Counted from the first letter of the stretch, positions 25,751 to 39,400 are shown. The stretch: DNA of 64,000 nt from Ficedula albicollis (GCF_000247815.1 NC_021675.1:63514468-63578467), one strand, 5' to 3'. Notes: generated by a model from the letters alone, not told the origin. Translations and numbers: made by a program.

Positions 25751-28700
25751 GTAAGGCATGAAAGGTGATGGAAGGTACTGGAGTTTTAAACAGACAGGCA
25801 AGTTCCACCAGATCTAGTGAAAGGAATTGCTGAATTATTGTTATTTCAATTATTTTTACGTAGTGAAATTGCACTTTTATGAAGTTTTAGTCTTGCTCAC
25901 AAAACTGCTCTTGTGAAATATCTTCAGTTTCCATAGGTAGAAATTCTTCAGTGTGGTACAGTATCTTTAATTCTACTTTCCAGCATTGATACCTTTAAAA
26001 TCCTAGGATGTGTAGTATTTTCTAGTTTAGTATAACTTTGAATTTTCAAATTAAAACTGGCTCTTTGTACAATAAACATAGTCTTAGCTTTGATTGCCAT
26101 TTTGTCGTATCGGGTGGCCAATATGATAAATGTATTCCTGTTTTTATTGTGTAGAATGAACTTAAAAAATTTTAGTTCACTGACTCTGGAAACTCAAGCA
26201 TTTGTACCAAATAAATGGATCTGATAGTTGAGACTCCACAAGTCTCTCAGCAAGTGAGTGACAGGCAGATGTGGCTAGTGGAATTAGTGAAGAAATTATA
26301 ATGAAAGGAAAGGTATTCTTGTGCCAGTTGTGGAATAACTTGAGGCATCATGTCAATTTGTATATTTTCATTTATGGATGACTAGTATATAGGAGTTGAT
26401 TGATTAAGGTAATTTGAAAAAGATTGATTCTGCCAGCAGTGTTGATCATCCAGCTGTATATAAAAAATTGTTTGCCTGTGAGGTTTCAGTTAGACATGCT
26501 TGAAATAGGTGCTAGGTAAAATGCTGCTCTGTTATTATTAACCCAATAAACTGTTTCCTGACCCTGTGATAAAATAAAATTTTTACTGAAATATATTTAT
26601 TATCTACTTTGTTCATCTATATTTGCATCATTTTGTAAAATTCTGTAAAACTACTTGTGGAGTTTTCATTTAATTTTATAGCTAAATGTAATATAAATAC
26701 AATTTTACATGAACTGAAGAAATATTTGGGAAGTGGCTTGGCAGGAACCATGAAGAAATTCACAAATATTTTGTTTTATGCAGGATATTGGACAACAGGA
26801 AAATGTTGATGCTCAAATATCTAGTTTAAGTGCTGAAATTTCAGCAATTAAACAAGATATAGCTCAGATAAATAATGAAGAGCTGCTTCCCCTTCTTAAG
26901 GAGAATGCACAACTTCTGACTGCACCAGTGGTGAAAGAATACTTCGATCACCAAATTGCTCGGCAGAACTCTTATGCTGCAATTCAGGATAAAGTAGGCA
27001 GGCATTTGATAAGACAGAAAACGTCATTTGAACTTATTCAACTGGGCTGTGAAATGGAGATGAAGAAACACCAGGAGATCAGCTGCCAACTTGAGAATGT
27101 GGTAGAATCTCTGAAACAAAGCACAGATGAGTTACAGCAGAGACTACAGGTGATAGCTGAACGAACTGAACAGGCGAAGCCGAGGAACACTATTAGTTCA
27201 GAGGATGGTTTATCTTGCAGGTGAGTATTATAGTCACTGTTGAACTTGGACTTCTTTGAAATAATATTGGGGAGATGAAGGCTCAGGCAAGGTAAGCCTT
27301 GCTTGCTGCCAAGTTCTTACTTACTTGCTGTAGCTAATTAGAATTTTGAATTTTCGGGAACTGAAGCCTTCAAGATGTGAAACTTGTTTCTTCCTTGTCC
27401 TTTGAAACTCTTTTCAGGTTTGCCTGAGGAAAAACTGTTCAATTATCAGTCTTTTTAATATTTTTGAAGCATCCCTAATTAATATCCGTATCATGAAGAG
27501 TGTTTAAACCCAACCTGTCTTATCTAGCACCTCCTGATACTCTAGCGATAGAGATGTTAATAGCAGTGATTTCCCAGGTTGTGTCAGGGCCTCATCGGCT
27601 GAGCCGGCAAAACCCCCCGTGTGGCAGGAGGGAGGAATGACTCCTTCGACTATGACGTGTTTAGCTCATTTTTACTGCTTCATTTGCCATCTCGTTTGAG
27701 TGTCCCGGCACCCATATTGGAGTCTGGTTTTTCACGATTTAAAGTTCAGGTGGCACAGTTAAGGATGTGTGCTATGCTGCTCTTCCATCAAGAGTAAACC
27801 TTTTGATGAGATATATTGTGTAATTATAGGTGTGTTGCTCTCAGATTTTTCCTCCTTCTTTAGAATGGTGCTTTAAGTGTTTGCTTTTTTAAAATCACTG
27901 ATACCTGACTATGGTTTGGCACAATGAATAACTGGAAGAATTAGATGGCATTAATTTTACTCCTATTGTGTATTTGTGTCAGCTTTGTTCAGGCTTATAA
28001 AGTCTCCAAATCACTGAATATTTCTGGTACTTTTTTTTATTTTGAAGAGGGAAGGGAGGTTGAAAGAATTAAAAGCCTTATAGGGTTTGTAAATAGAAGA
28101 CACTTGAAATATATTCAGTTACTTCTGAAATACAGTTCTTGCTCTTAATAAAGCCAGTCTGATTTTATATTAGGGATCAGCTCCTGAAGATTTTGTAATG
28201 CAGAGGTGGTAGCAACATTTGGCCTATGTAATGTGCTCTGTAATTGTGTTAGGCCCATTCCTGATGCAGTGTAGGGGAGACAGTTTGCTATAGTGTGTAA
28301 TGCTGTCTTTTGCATGTCTTGTAACGAATTGGAGAATTTCTTAGCAGTCTCTTCATAGACAGAAAACAGGAAATACTTCAGTAAGCTTGAAAATGTTACA
28401 AAGATTGTTCTCATTTCTCATTGGCTGTTGAAGTCTGCTTTCATTCAGCACTTTAAAAAAAACAATCTTATTTTGCAGCCTTTGAAGTGTTAGGAAACAG
28501 TTGGCAAAAGCACACTGTCAACTTCTATTTGCGTTCATGATGTACTTACTAACTGTTACTTCAGTATTTCATTGCTGCTAATTTGATTCTGAAATATTTT
28601 TGATTCTTATTAATTCTACTATATACAGATGGAATCCTGCAGTCAATGGGAGATACAGCAGTGTTGTAAAAGTGCCCTCAGCAGTACTTACCTTACTTGT

Positions 28701-30593
28701 CCTCTTACTTCTCAACACAGACCTGTTCTCTTAACTAATGATGGTAGAGTGCTTAGGAAAGTTAAAATATTTGTGTGTCTAACTTCACTTGTTACAGGCT
28801 GTATCAGCTTCTGGAAGGAGGAAGTAAAAAACAACAATTGTTTAAAACATACAAGAATCTGGAACAGATGGCTCAGAAGTTAAAGCAGGACTGTGCTACA
28901 GTACAAGATCAGCTGGCAGCATCTGCTCAAGAGCAGTCTCTCCTTTTGTCCAACCTAGAAAGGGATGTGGATGCCCTTCATGGTGCTCTCTATTGTGGAA
29001 CAAATCAGATACAGCTCCGGAGTCCGGTGAGCCCTTAATGACCTTTTTCAAGTTACTACCTTGTGTGCGATGTTCTTTTACTGATAAAGTATTGTGTGAA
29101 GACTCTAGACATGCAAACTGTCCCCACTTAGCAGCAACAAATTTATTAACATCTGGGTGCTGGATGCTGAACATTTGCATTGTTCTTGGCAAACGTTGGA
29201 TTTTTGTAAACGCTGGCAGGTAATAACTTTTTGGTTTCTGAGCAACCTGTTGCATCTGAATAACTGCATTTCTTTCAAAGGTGTGTGCAGTCCTGTATTC
29301 TGTAAGTTGGTGATGTGGGAGATTCCTTGTCTGGATAGGGTGTCACTGGAAAACTCATTTCACTTGCTCTTCATTTCATAAGGGTTTTCCTTCCCTGTTA
29401 CCTCCAAGACCCCAATAATGTGGTTTGGCCCCTTAAAAGCCTGGCCGTGGGTGGGTCATTTGGACAAAATAAAAATACCAGAATTGTGAGGGACAGTTGT
29501 AATAGGACAATCCTGCTAACAGCCCTCAGGTGTTGTGTTTAGAACATCTTTTAAATGAGAACAGGGCTTGTTAAATGCACCTTATAGTTTTAAAATCCTT
29601 GTAGATACCTCAAAAATGCATCAAGGGAAATCTTCTGTTATATAATACTTTCCTGGTTAATTATATAAAATATATTTAACATTCATCTGTCAAATGAATT
29701 TGCAACGTATAGAACAGTTTGTATTTAAAAATGAGACTGTAATTGGAACAGTCTGTATTTAGGGACTGCACATTTTTAAATCAAATACCTTTCTATTGAT
29801 TAAAGTTACTTCTTAAAATATGATGTCTCGTTCTACTGCTACTGTTTCTCAATAAAAGCAATTCCTTTAATAAGGGAATAATGTGTGAATAAATTATTAG
29901 TCTGCTTATATTGAACTATCATAAGAATGCCAGTTGGGAAAGTTGTAGTTGGTATTTAATGATTTAATTGTAAAATTGATTTGGCTTTTTTGTTGTGCTT
30001 TTTTTTGTTTGTTTCCTTTTAAGATTTGACTAGCAATGAAGACTTGTTAGACTAGACTCATCTCCCTAGGTCAGGTTCAGATTCTTATGGTCTTAACTCA
30101 TCTGGTCAACAAGTAAATGAAATTACATTTGTATAACACAATATGAGTTGTGTTACATGGAGCTCAAAAATTACATAAATGGAATGGAAGCCTTTATTAT
30201 CTTTATTTCTCTTGTGATTACACAAACAAGTGGCTTTCTGAAGCAAAAAATCTTTTATATTTCTAGTTCAGCTAGTGTATAAACAATAGAAAAGTAATAA
30301 TTTTTTGTCTTTTATTTTTTTGTTAGGAACTTACTGAGCTGTTTCACCAACTGGAAGTGGATTTAGATGAACTAAATAATCTCCTTAAGGATCTGGTTGC
30401 TGATCTGAACTTGAAGAGAAGCTCTTTAGAATCCAATAGGCTCCTTCAGATGGAAAGAGACTTGTATGTATATTTTTTCAAAGATGAAGAACACTTGAAA
30501 GAGATGGTGGAGAAACTTGAGCAGCAGTCTCAGGCTAAAGCCAGTGGTCTGGAAGACAAGAATTTCACAACCAGTGGAGTTCTTAATGTCTAA
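24830..30593 (+). CDS. HAUS3: HAUS3 (HAUS augmin-like complex subunit 3), complete coding region in four exons
   Basis: HAUS3 is a subunit of the eight-protein augmin complex, which recruits gamma-tubulin ring complexes to existing spindle microtubules and so amplifies spindle microtubules and supports centrosome integrity (known). Exons 24830-25750, 26784-27220, 28798-29026 and 30327-30593 join with matching phases into 617 codons; human HAUS3 has about 603. The start is clear: the frame opens with MSCGKDFVETLKKIGYPKAD, nearly the same as human, with A at -3. A globular N-terminal part (FDWMFESSEDKSFLEWFCGN) is followed by long coiled-coil stretches (KLEDELQTLQRLKNLQIHRL; LENVVESLKQSTDELQQRLQ) and ends near EREFYVYFxKDE-like RDLYVYFFKDEEHLKEMVE. 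All introns are GT-AG. It shares its promoter region with POLN, the next gene. Confidence 0.97.
25751..26783 (+). other. HAUS3: HAUS3 intron
   Basis: GT-AG, 1033 bp, A/T-rich. I see no repeat or RNA gene. Confidence 0.85.
26784..27220 (+). CDS. HAUS3: HAUS3 coding exon 2
   Basis: The acceptor TTTTATGCAG ends at 26783, the donor is TTGCAG|GTGAGT. 437 nt encode DIGQQENVDAQISSLSAEIS onward and end with two bases of an arginine codon. It includes ENAQLLTAPVVKEYFDHQIA, strongly conserved with the human protein. Confidence 0.96.
27221..28797 (+). other. HAUS3: HAUS3 intron with a CpG-containing patch
   Basis: GT-AG, 1577 bp. About 27,585-27,735 carries around eight CpGs in 150 bases, unlike its surroundings. 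Otherwise A/T-rich with no recognised element. Confidence 0.8.
28798..29026 (+). CDS. HAUS3: HAUS3 coding exon 3
   Basis: The acceptor ACTTGTTACAG ends at 28797; the first G completes Arg and LYQLLEGGSKKQQLF follows. It ends at CCG|GTGAGC. The stretch VQDQLAASAQEQSLLLSNLE matches the human coiled coil. Confidence 0.95.
29027..30326 (+). other. HAUS3: HAUS3 last intron
   Basis: GT-AG, 1300 bp, A/T-rich. I see no repeat or RNA gene. Confidence 0.85.
30327..30593 (+). CDS. HAUS3: HAUS3 terminal coding exon
   Basis: The acceptor TTTTTTGTTAG ends at 30326. The exon encodes ELTELFHQLEVDLDELNNLL to the stop TAA at 30591-30593. The C-terminal LEDKNFTTSGVLNV extends several residues beyond the human end. 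Confidence 0.96.
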   Translation, partial: ELTELFHQLEVDLDELNNLLKDLVADLNLKRSSLESNRLLQMERDLYVYFFKDEEHLKEMVEKLEQQSQAKASGLEDKNFTTSGVLNV

Positions 30594-30980
30594 ACAGCAA
30601 TAATGTACTCTTAAGAAAGGAAAATGTTAATGTAAACTGTCTGTGAGTTTATGGAATAATAAGCATTAGGTTGTCAAGGCTGACACTTACCTGTCACTGC
30701 AGTGAATATTAACTGCCACTGTTACCAGCTGAGATTGTGCTGCTTTATGGCTTCTGCCCACTGAATTCAATCTCAGTTTTGTCAGAACTCTTGGATATGA
30801 AATAATTGTCAGTTATTTCAAAGAAGTACTTTCAGACTGCTCTTCTGCTGGCCTGTGTGTTCATTTCTGCTGCACACAGCATTGCATCAATAGGAATGTG
30901 TCATACCCTTGAGTTAAATATTTTTGCATGCTATGAACTTTTGACTGAACTGCAAAATAAATGTGGAGAAGACATTCCAG
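30594..30980 (+). other. HAUS3: HAUS3 3' UTR (probable)
   Basis: Non-coding sequence after the stop. AATAAA at 30956-30961 (GCAAAATAAATGTGG) is the first canonical polyadenylation signal, giving a UTR of about 0.4 kb. A later ATTAAA near 31,669 could serve a longer form. Confidence 0.5.
30956..30961 (+). promoter_or_regulatory. HAUS3: Candidate polyadenylation signal of HAUS3
   Basis: AATAAA followed within 30 bases by T/G-containing sequence. It is the first such hexamer after the HAUS3 stop. Confidence 0.5.
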
Positions 30981-33269
30981 ATTTTGGAGCAAGAATGTGA
31001 TGTATTCATAATGAAGAGGAGAGTTCTCAAAGGCAGCAGATATTCTATGATTGCTTCCCTTACAGTTCTTCTAAGAAGACTTGGTTTTGTTAGAAATGTG
31101 TTGGAGTAGCAGAATTTTTTTTAACTACCAAGACCATCTTTTTTAAGACCATTCCAGTATCCGTTAGTTTAACTTACGGCCTATCTTCTCCATTGGAACC
31201 AGTCCATACTTACACTGGGCTTGTCAATGAACAAGAATTTCAAATTTATCTTTTGTACTTCTGAGCTTGCCTTATAATTTATAATGATAGGCATTTCAAT
31301 TCAGAGTGCTGATGTTTTCATACTTGTTCTTTCATGTGCATTGTTAGCCTGTTTATCAAATTTTTATATAGCATTCTAATATACCAATGGAACTAAATGG
31401 GCTTTTGTGGTATGATAACTTCCAGTCTTTTATATTTCAATGGGATCAGCTGTGCTTGTTTTCAAGGACTGTACGTATTGATGAAGGTTAGTATATTAGT
31501 TTAAATTCAATAACAGTAGTCTTAAAACTATTTTGATGGCAGACTTTTAACTGTAATCAAATAAGTGATTATAACTTATTCTGAAATGTGCAATTTTTTT
31601 TAGCTTACTGATTGAGTGTCTTTATGTTTGGATTTCATGCTGTTTAACTCTATACTTTGTGTTTATTATTAAATGCCAAACTTCATCAATTCAGTTCAGT
31701 GTGGTTAATATTTATGGTGGATATCTGTGTGGGTTTTTCTAAGCCCATTCTCAAGAATGGTGTCTTGTTTATATTTAGTCTGTTGGGTTCTCATTTTGAT
31801 TTGCTCCTGGGGCTGTGACTGTTGCTTCCCAGCCTGAGAAGTCAGGGAGCACTTTAACCCTGTGTAGGAAAGAAGTGTTGCTCTTAGTTATAGAAGTTAA
31901 GAGGAGTTGAGTGTGGGGAAGGATTGTACTTCTGACTCCTGGAATGTCAGGGAAAAGAAACCATTCCACCTCTCACCCTTTCCTTCACATGGTTACTAGT
32001 TAGAACTACATAGGTAGATATAGCCAGTGCTAATGCAGTGTGATGGATGTTCCTTTTTGAATGGGATGCAAATATTTGCCTTTGTGAGTATTAAATGTTG
32101 CACTGTACCTGTGGTCTTGAGCCAAGAAAAGTATTTCCGTGTAGGCTGAGGAACTGTTGCTTGCTGATGGTTAAGTTTGACAGTCTGCTCATGCACTGGG
32201 TCTAGTGGGAGAAGACCAGAGTAGTGGGACTCCAGTTACCCACTTGTATAGGAATAATTGAGTCAACAGCAGGTTTTGGTTACAGTAATTGATTTGTACA
32301 GCTTGGATCCTTTAAGTATTTTTTTAAGTGTTGGATATTTCTCGTGTGTTTCTGTCAAGCTTTACATGTTCTTCTGGTCTAACTGTAAAACAACAAGAAT
32401 TCATCAGTGTGAACACTGTTCCTTGTGATCCTCCAATATGTGTTGTACCTAGGGATTCTCCAAGTATTTTGTAGGTATTACAGAATATGGACAGGTCAGC
32501 TGGAAAACCAGCTCCTTTTCAGAAAAGGATAACATTTACAGTAACAGTAGCTGGGGTCAAAGCTTGTAGAGGCTATAGATGTTGCTGACAGTTTCTTAAA
32601 TTGACTAGCTATAGTAGCTATTTTAAAGTTACCACTATATATAGCAGTATTTGAATGCATGAATTATAAAAAATTTAAGAAAATAGAGGTCTGTGATAAG
32701 GCTGTATATTGTGATAGTAATGGTTGTTTCTTTAGACTTGTGTTGGCTTAATTTTGGCATTTACTTGAAAGTTAATTGTGTTTTTCCTGATAAAATCCAA
32801 GCACTAATAACAGTAAATTTATGCATGTGCTAGATACAGGCAAGTTTAAAGATGCTGGGAGGAGGAAAGTATCTCAGACATATATACTTCAAGCACTAAT
32901 AACAGTAAATTTATGCATGTGCTAGATACAGACAAGTTTAAAGATGCTGGGAGGGGGAAAGTATCTCAGCCATATATACTTCTTGTTTTATTTGTCACTT
33001 TTTTTTTTTTTTTGGTACAAGTTAGCTGTACTTAGGACTGCTGATTTTTTAATCAGTGTATTACAACACTATTTCAAAGAAGTAAGTTTTTATAAATGAT
33101 TATACTTTCCAATACAGTACTAATAGGCATGTCTGGGAGCAAATGTAATTTTCCATTGAGAATGAATGACTAAATGTGTTGACTATGTTTTGTCTTTAAT
33201 TTCAACAGAATATAAGTGAAGGTTACTCATGGTCCTGATTAATTAATAATTTGTGTGTTCTGTGTTTAG
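30981..33269 (+). other. HAUS3-POLN interval (probably POLN 5' intron)
   Basis: A/T-rich, with no CpG island or GC boxes. It contains a 92-bp tandem duplication (32798-32981) and a T run near 33,000. It ends in the acceptor GTGTTTAG of the first POLN coding exon, so POLN transcription should start further upstream. Confidence 0.6.
32798..32981 (+). repeat. Tandem duplication, 92-bp unit, two copies
   Basis: CAAGCACTAATAACAGTAAA ... CATATATACTT occurs at 32798-32889 and 32890-32981 with only about three differences (for example CAGGCAAG / CAGACAAG, GGAGGAGG / GGAGGGGG, CAGACATA / CAGCCATA). Confidence 0.95.
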
Positions 33270-33404
33270 GTTTAATCTTAAAAATGGAGCGCTACATAGG
33301 ATGTGAGATTTCTAAAGTGCCTTTATCTGATATTGCTCAGAGGATTATGACAGCTTTGCAGTGTATTCCTGTAGAAGTTCAGACTAACAGAGAAAATAAC
33401 CAGA
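33270..33404 (+). CDS. POLN: POLN first coding exon
   Basis: The exon begins after GTGTTTAG (33269); ATG is at 33284. It has 40 codons plus one base and ends CAGA|GTGAGT. Starting with an acceptor means that at least one upstream non-coding exon exists. Confidence 0.88.
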
Positions 33405-36400
33405 GTGAGTAAATATTGCCTATTTGTGTTTTTGTGTTGAAAAACTGAAACACAGCAATATCAAACCTTTAGTCCCTGTTTTTCAATAGAGGAAAAGGTG
33501 AGACTTTAGGTTTTCAGGTTTAAAAAAAGAATTTAAGCCGTAACTGTGACATTTGCTGTGGCTTTTCCAATTCAATAATACTATGCGAGAGAATGGTACC
33601 ACCAATTTAATTTTTTCTCTTTCTGTTCCTGCTATGTGGTACAGAATTATAGGGGAATTTCAAACTGTTACTTAAGTACTACAATGTCATAAATTAGATG
33701 CATACATTGACTCTGGACTGGATATTTAAAGATCACTGGAGATGATTTAAAGATCTGGAGATATACTAGGAACTTAACAGGAAACCTCTGAGGTCCTCAG
33801 ACTCATGTCTGTCCTTAAAGCACATTCATTAGCAGTGTGCTCCTTGTGAAATTCTAGGGGGAAGAGTGAACAAGGGTCTCAGTGAGAGAACAAATTAGGT
33901 AATGTTAAAAGTGCCTCAGCAGATCTAGAACATTGTGGATACCAGGAAGGTTTTGCAAGGTGCAGGTTTTATTCTCAGTTCTGTGCAACTTATGGTTGAA
34001 TTGTAGCTCTGGAAAGAAGTAGAAGAGTTTTGCTTAATTTCAGTTGTCTGTTTTCTTCTGAGAACTAGATCCTGGAATATTATCTTATAATTGGGCTTTA
34101 AATCTAACCTTTATTCTGGTGTACATTGTGGTTTTTACAGCTGCTGTTCTAAATTAATGTTTAGGCTGCTCTTTAAGTAAAGTATTGGACAGTGGAGACT
34201 GGTAAATCAGTGATACACATTTAAAGAAATATGGAAGGAGTTAATTTAAAAATGTTACATTGTATATGGTGCATCTGAAGCCAAAACCCAGATGATTTTA
34301 AAGAAAATTTGATCTGTTTTTAGCCTCAGTTTGGTCTTTTACTTATCTCGCTACCTTGTCATTGCCTGTACATAGATATTTGTATATGTGTGTGTGTGTA
34401 TATATATATATGCATACACATACAGCTTTAGTGTGTGTCTGTAAAGAAGTTTGACTCTCTTAAAAACCAAAACCCACTGCAAACTTCTGATGTTAGTTGG
34501 TCTGTTTCAGACTACATTGAACTGTATTTTATAGATAGATTTTTAAATTTTTAATTCTACTTAATGGAAAAAAATGTTTGTCTTTAGAAGGTAACTATTG
34601 GGCTCAAATAGAGCAGATATCTGCAATGTTGACCTAGGTGAAATTCTGTGGTTATCCTGGCAGTGGAGCTCTAATCTTTCCATCAAGCCTTGAGGAGCTG
34701 GAAGGCAAGGATGGGTTTCTGCTGCCATCTGGTGATACTTTGCCATAATTCAGCAAGTTGCAGATCTCTTCAATACCTGTCACACAGATTATTGTGTGGT
34801 GGAGGAGAGAAATATAGTCCTCAATGTCTTCTCTAGGGGTTGGATTTGTCAGGGAGAAGTGTCTAGCTGTGGAACAATTAAAAGCACTGAACTCGGATAC
34901 TATAATTCTTAATTTATTATCTCGTTGTAGAAAGTGTTGAGAAAACCAAGGGTAAAATGAAGCTATAAACACAGCTGTTCCATATTGGCTGTTCTAACAG
35001 CTTAGGTTTAGGAAGTTTGAGCTGGAGCTAAATGCCTGGTTATACACTTACACCAACATGCAGAAATAAGTTTATTTTCTTCTGTAGAAAAAGGTCTTGA
35101 TTTGCCCAGACAAGTTTTTTTAAAACAGTTCTAGTAAATTGGAATACATCACTTTATGCTTTATTTGACATTGGTCAACACCACTGTTGGTTTAGAAAGT
35201 ATATTGCTGCTGGTAATGCAAATTCATAGCTGAAAGAAGTGGTTTAATGTTGTACTTCAGTGTGGGGGGACAAAATACATGCTTTGCCTGTGAGGTGTCT
35301 TTTGGCTGGGCAATAAGATAATTGAGACATAAAGGAATCTTGACTAATTGCAAACTGTGGAGAAACCTGCACTTCAGGGGAGTGCTCTTTTTCCCTGTTC
35401 CTCTTTCTGAAGCCACTGAGAGAATTACTGCTAGCCTGTTACCCCTGGCTTCACTTCCTTCTCCTCTTCTTGGGACTTGAGGACAGTGTTAAGACAGAAA
35501 AAAACGTGTCCTAATGGTTTCACTTGCCATGGTTGTGAGTCTGAGGTGCATTTCTTGGACCTGCAGCATCTGTGCTTTCAGAGCCATGGGCTCTTGGTCT
35601 GCAGTTCAGTGGGGGCCCAGACTCCCAGCTGTGCTGTGCTCTGTGTCAGACCCAGCACTGGTGGCTGCCTGCTCATCATGGGACTGGTGTCACCTTATTT
35701 TCCTGTCAGTTTGTCAGGTCTGAATTCTCCTTGCTCTCTCTTACCTGGACTTAAAATGCCTGTTCTGTTGCAAGATGAACAATGTGAAAAAATTATCCCC
35801 TGCAGGTAAAACATGGTCGGTTTGTAAAACATCATATACTAAACTCAAATACAAGTAATGCTTTATAGAACAGAGGTTTTGTGGAATACTGCTGCAGAAT
35901 TCCAAGCAAACAGTTAAGCTGTGTAAAGTTCTAGAGTTTGGATTTTTCTTTTTTCCCTTCATACTCATACCCCCAGCTTTACTATGACCAAAATAAGTTG
36001 TGTTTTCTTGAAGGACGGAAATTCACATAATTATGGAATTATAGTAATGCTTCCTCTGAATACCATGAAAAATGTTTTTCTGCTTTGTAGTGATTTTTAA
36101 GTAATTTTTTTTTTTGATGATGACAGAGCAGTCCTTTGCATATGTGTGTTTTGGAACCTGCAGGACCCTTTTAAGCATGAATACAAACTTGATAAATGGT
36201 TGTCGAGGGAAATTTCTTAAAAATTCTTTCAGGTTTGGTAAAAGTGTTAGTAATATAACTCTGCATGGAGCCTATATGGGCTGCTTGCAGATTAGGTTTG
36301 GTAAAAGTGTTAGTAATATAACTCTGTATGAAACCTATATGGGCTGCTTGCAGATTCATTTGTATTGTAAATTGTTTCTTCTTTTTTAAAGGTATAGAGA

Positions 36401-39400
36401 AGACAAAGGAAAATATACTAGGTGATAAGGATGCACATCTGAGAAATGAAAAGGCAAGCATTTTGTACGATTGAAAACCACTAAAAGCAGTCTTTTTGTA
36501 GCAGGTTTGAAATTATAGACTGGTTGTTTCATAACAAGCTCTATCATTATACATTTTGTACAGTCATCGTTCAGGTAGCTTCCTCTGTCTTATTTTACAC
36601 TTGGCCTATATTTACCTATGAGAGTCTGGGCCCAACTTCTGTTCCCTTTTCACAGGAAGTTGGTCTTTTATGACAGATTGATCAGAAATGAGGTTGCCAC
36701 ATTCAGGCAGCCAACAGAGTTTAGAAATGTTCTCAGACTCTGTCACTGAACAATCATAAAGTGAGCTGATTCATAGGAAAAATTACTTTGTATTAGGAAG
36801 CTTAATTTTGGGTTTAATCATCTCTGAATTTGGTTGGATGTGTGTGTGAGTGCGTGCTGGGGTGACAGTGGGAGCAGGTAACTGTGGCAGCTCCAGCACA
36901 GGCTTTACTTGTAAAATCCATTGAGTTGATAGATGAGTTGCAGATTCTGCAACTAATCCCGGCTGCAGATTTCACACCCTTCCTTATTCTGGCTCTGGTG
37001 CATGTTGCACATTTCAATTCCATTCAATAGCTCAAGATGCAGAAAACTGATGCCTTATTCCTGATGGAATAAGATAGTTTCCTACAAATTACACTGGCTT
37101 ACAGGTGCTCATGCAGCTGTGGGTGCACATGGATAGGAGTGGAACTCCTTTTTGTAATGATGACACTCTAATTTTGACTCACTGCATCCAATGAGATCTT
37201 CCTACATTGACATAGATTATGAAACTACATTCTGGGAGTAATTTTCTCTACAGCCATGTCATTATTTCTAATAGAAGAACAGTTCTTCATGGAAGCTGCT
37301 GTTTCTCTCTGTGGTTATTTGGAATTCCAGCTGTATTATTCTGACTTGGTAATTAAATTGCTTTGTTAGTATTTTTTGAACCTTTAAAAGAGAATGGCTT
37401 ATTCCTGGTTCTATAATTACTAGAATGTCCTAATTTAAATTCTGCTGTGTTAAATGATAAAACTATTTGCAATTTGACTGGAGAATACACTTGAGTGAAT
37501 TAGTTGTCTTTCTATGGCTCTTAAACATTTGGCCCTTCTGTGATAGAATTTTTCCCTTTCTGCTAACTTTATACTGCCCACCTTTTGATTAGCATTGCAT
37601 AAGTCCAATTATTTTGTCTTCATTCAGAACAGACACTATTCAATGTGGTAGTAGCAGAAGCTGAATTAGCTTCCTTTTCCTCTTTACTGAGAACCTTGTA
37701 ATTGTACTTTTGCTATAGAGTTGATCCTGTGATGTATGATGTAAAGCAGTCTTAAGCCTCTTTTCATCACTTGGCTCTATAGTTCCAAGGTTTGGGAATA
37801 TGGGAACTGGGTTGAGGAATAGTGTGAAATCATAAAGCCATAAAATTGCTGGCTTTGTCATTCTGGCTTGCTCAATCAATACAGGTTGGGATGGAGGTGG
37901 ACAGTAGCCTTTGATCAGTAAAAATTCATCTTGGGAACTGGAGGGAGCCCTGCACAGCAGGACCTTGTGGTTCTTTTGATGTGAGGTGGTCTCTGTTTTT
38001 GCAGTGGTGATGACAGCAAATGAACTGAATGAGTAACTGAAAGAACAAAATAGAGTAATTATGGGAGACTTCAGTTACTTTCCCATGGAGTTGATGAACA
38101 TTAAGCTTATGCATGATGCTCCAGCTTAAAATTAGGAGACAACTGCTTTGTGGAGCAGTTGGAGAACTCACGAGAAAAATCTGTTTTTATTTGATTCTGT
38201 GTGAGATCAGGTAAAAAATCTGCCCTGCTGACAGGTGCTCTTACAGAGACTATAATCTTTTGGAGACATTGAAAGATAGGTAAGACAGTAATGCTTAATT
38301 AAAAAAAAAAACCAACAAAAAAACTATATAAAATTGAAGAAGTTTTTAAAAGAAATTATATGGAAGTGCCCTCCAAACCCAGAACATTTGTAGGTTGTAT
38401 AGGGATTTATTCAAAGCAGAACATTGAAGATTTGAAATTAATTGTAAATTGTGTCTGGAAAAAGTAGTATGGCTCAGAGACAGTAGGAAGGAGACTACTA
38501 AAAATGTCATCATGTAAAAATGTGAACTTAGCAGAATTTTTATTATTCTCATTTTAAATGAAATATACAGTGGTATAGTTCAAAATATCTTTGAGGAAAA
38601 TCTTGCAAATGCATCACTAATACATAATTTTTTCAAATGCCTTCTTTCAAAAGAAGTAGAAAGCTTGGCAGCTCCTCTAAAAACTATTGGTGATTGAGGC
38701 ATAAAAAGTATTGAGGGAAGATGCAAATCTGTATATCTGTGAATAGTTAAACACACATTTACCTTGAAAAGGTCACTGATTGCCATTCCACAGTCCTTGT
38801 TCATGAAATCAAGGCAGAGGATCTATTTCAGCTGAGGAGTTTGTAGAAGAAACTAGCAAAATAAATATTAAGAAAGTACTAGGGCCAGTAGCATACCAAG
38901 GAAATTTCTGAAGGAAATAAGGATGAAGTACTAGAATTCAAGCACTACCATGCAGCATCTTGCTTAATGCTGTTGAGTAGCATGCTGCTGTAAAGGGATC
39001 CAGGGACTGTCTGGTGTAGGAAAACTGTTCTGGGTATAGTGGATTAAACAGACTAGAATATAATACTTGTTCATACAGCTCGTAATATTTCAGTGCAACT
39101 TTCTTATTATGTACTTACGTCTTGCAATCCTATTGCTTGAAGGGATCCAGTTGATTCATGTAAATTCTGTAACAAACGAATCTGTCATGAAAAGAACTCT
39201 GAATGTTGAAGCTAAAGATGAAGGGTCTCTTCTCTCTTCAGACAATAATAACCTTGTCGCTATGGGAGTCAAACTACTGGACTAGATGCATTTTATGGTT
39301 GTTAATTTGCCATTTTTAGTGTTGGATTAATATTAGGTTTAAAACAGTGGTTGTGGATGTAAACAATCTATGTCAACAAAATCTACTGATAGATACTTGA

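Larger units (their letters stand above)
33405..36391 (+). other. POLN: POLN intron 1 (between coding exons 1 and 2)
   Basis: GT-AG, 3 kb. It contains a TG/TA microsatellite (34386-34411), a CTCF-like word at 34724-34735 and a 63-bp tandem duplication near its 3' end. A GC-richer stretch at about 35,480-35,770 has no recognised homology. Confidence 0.8.
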
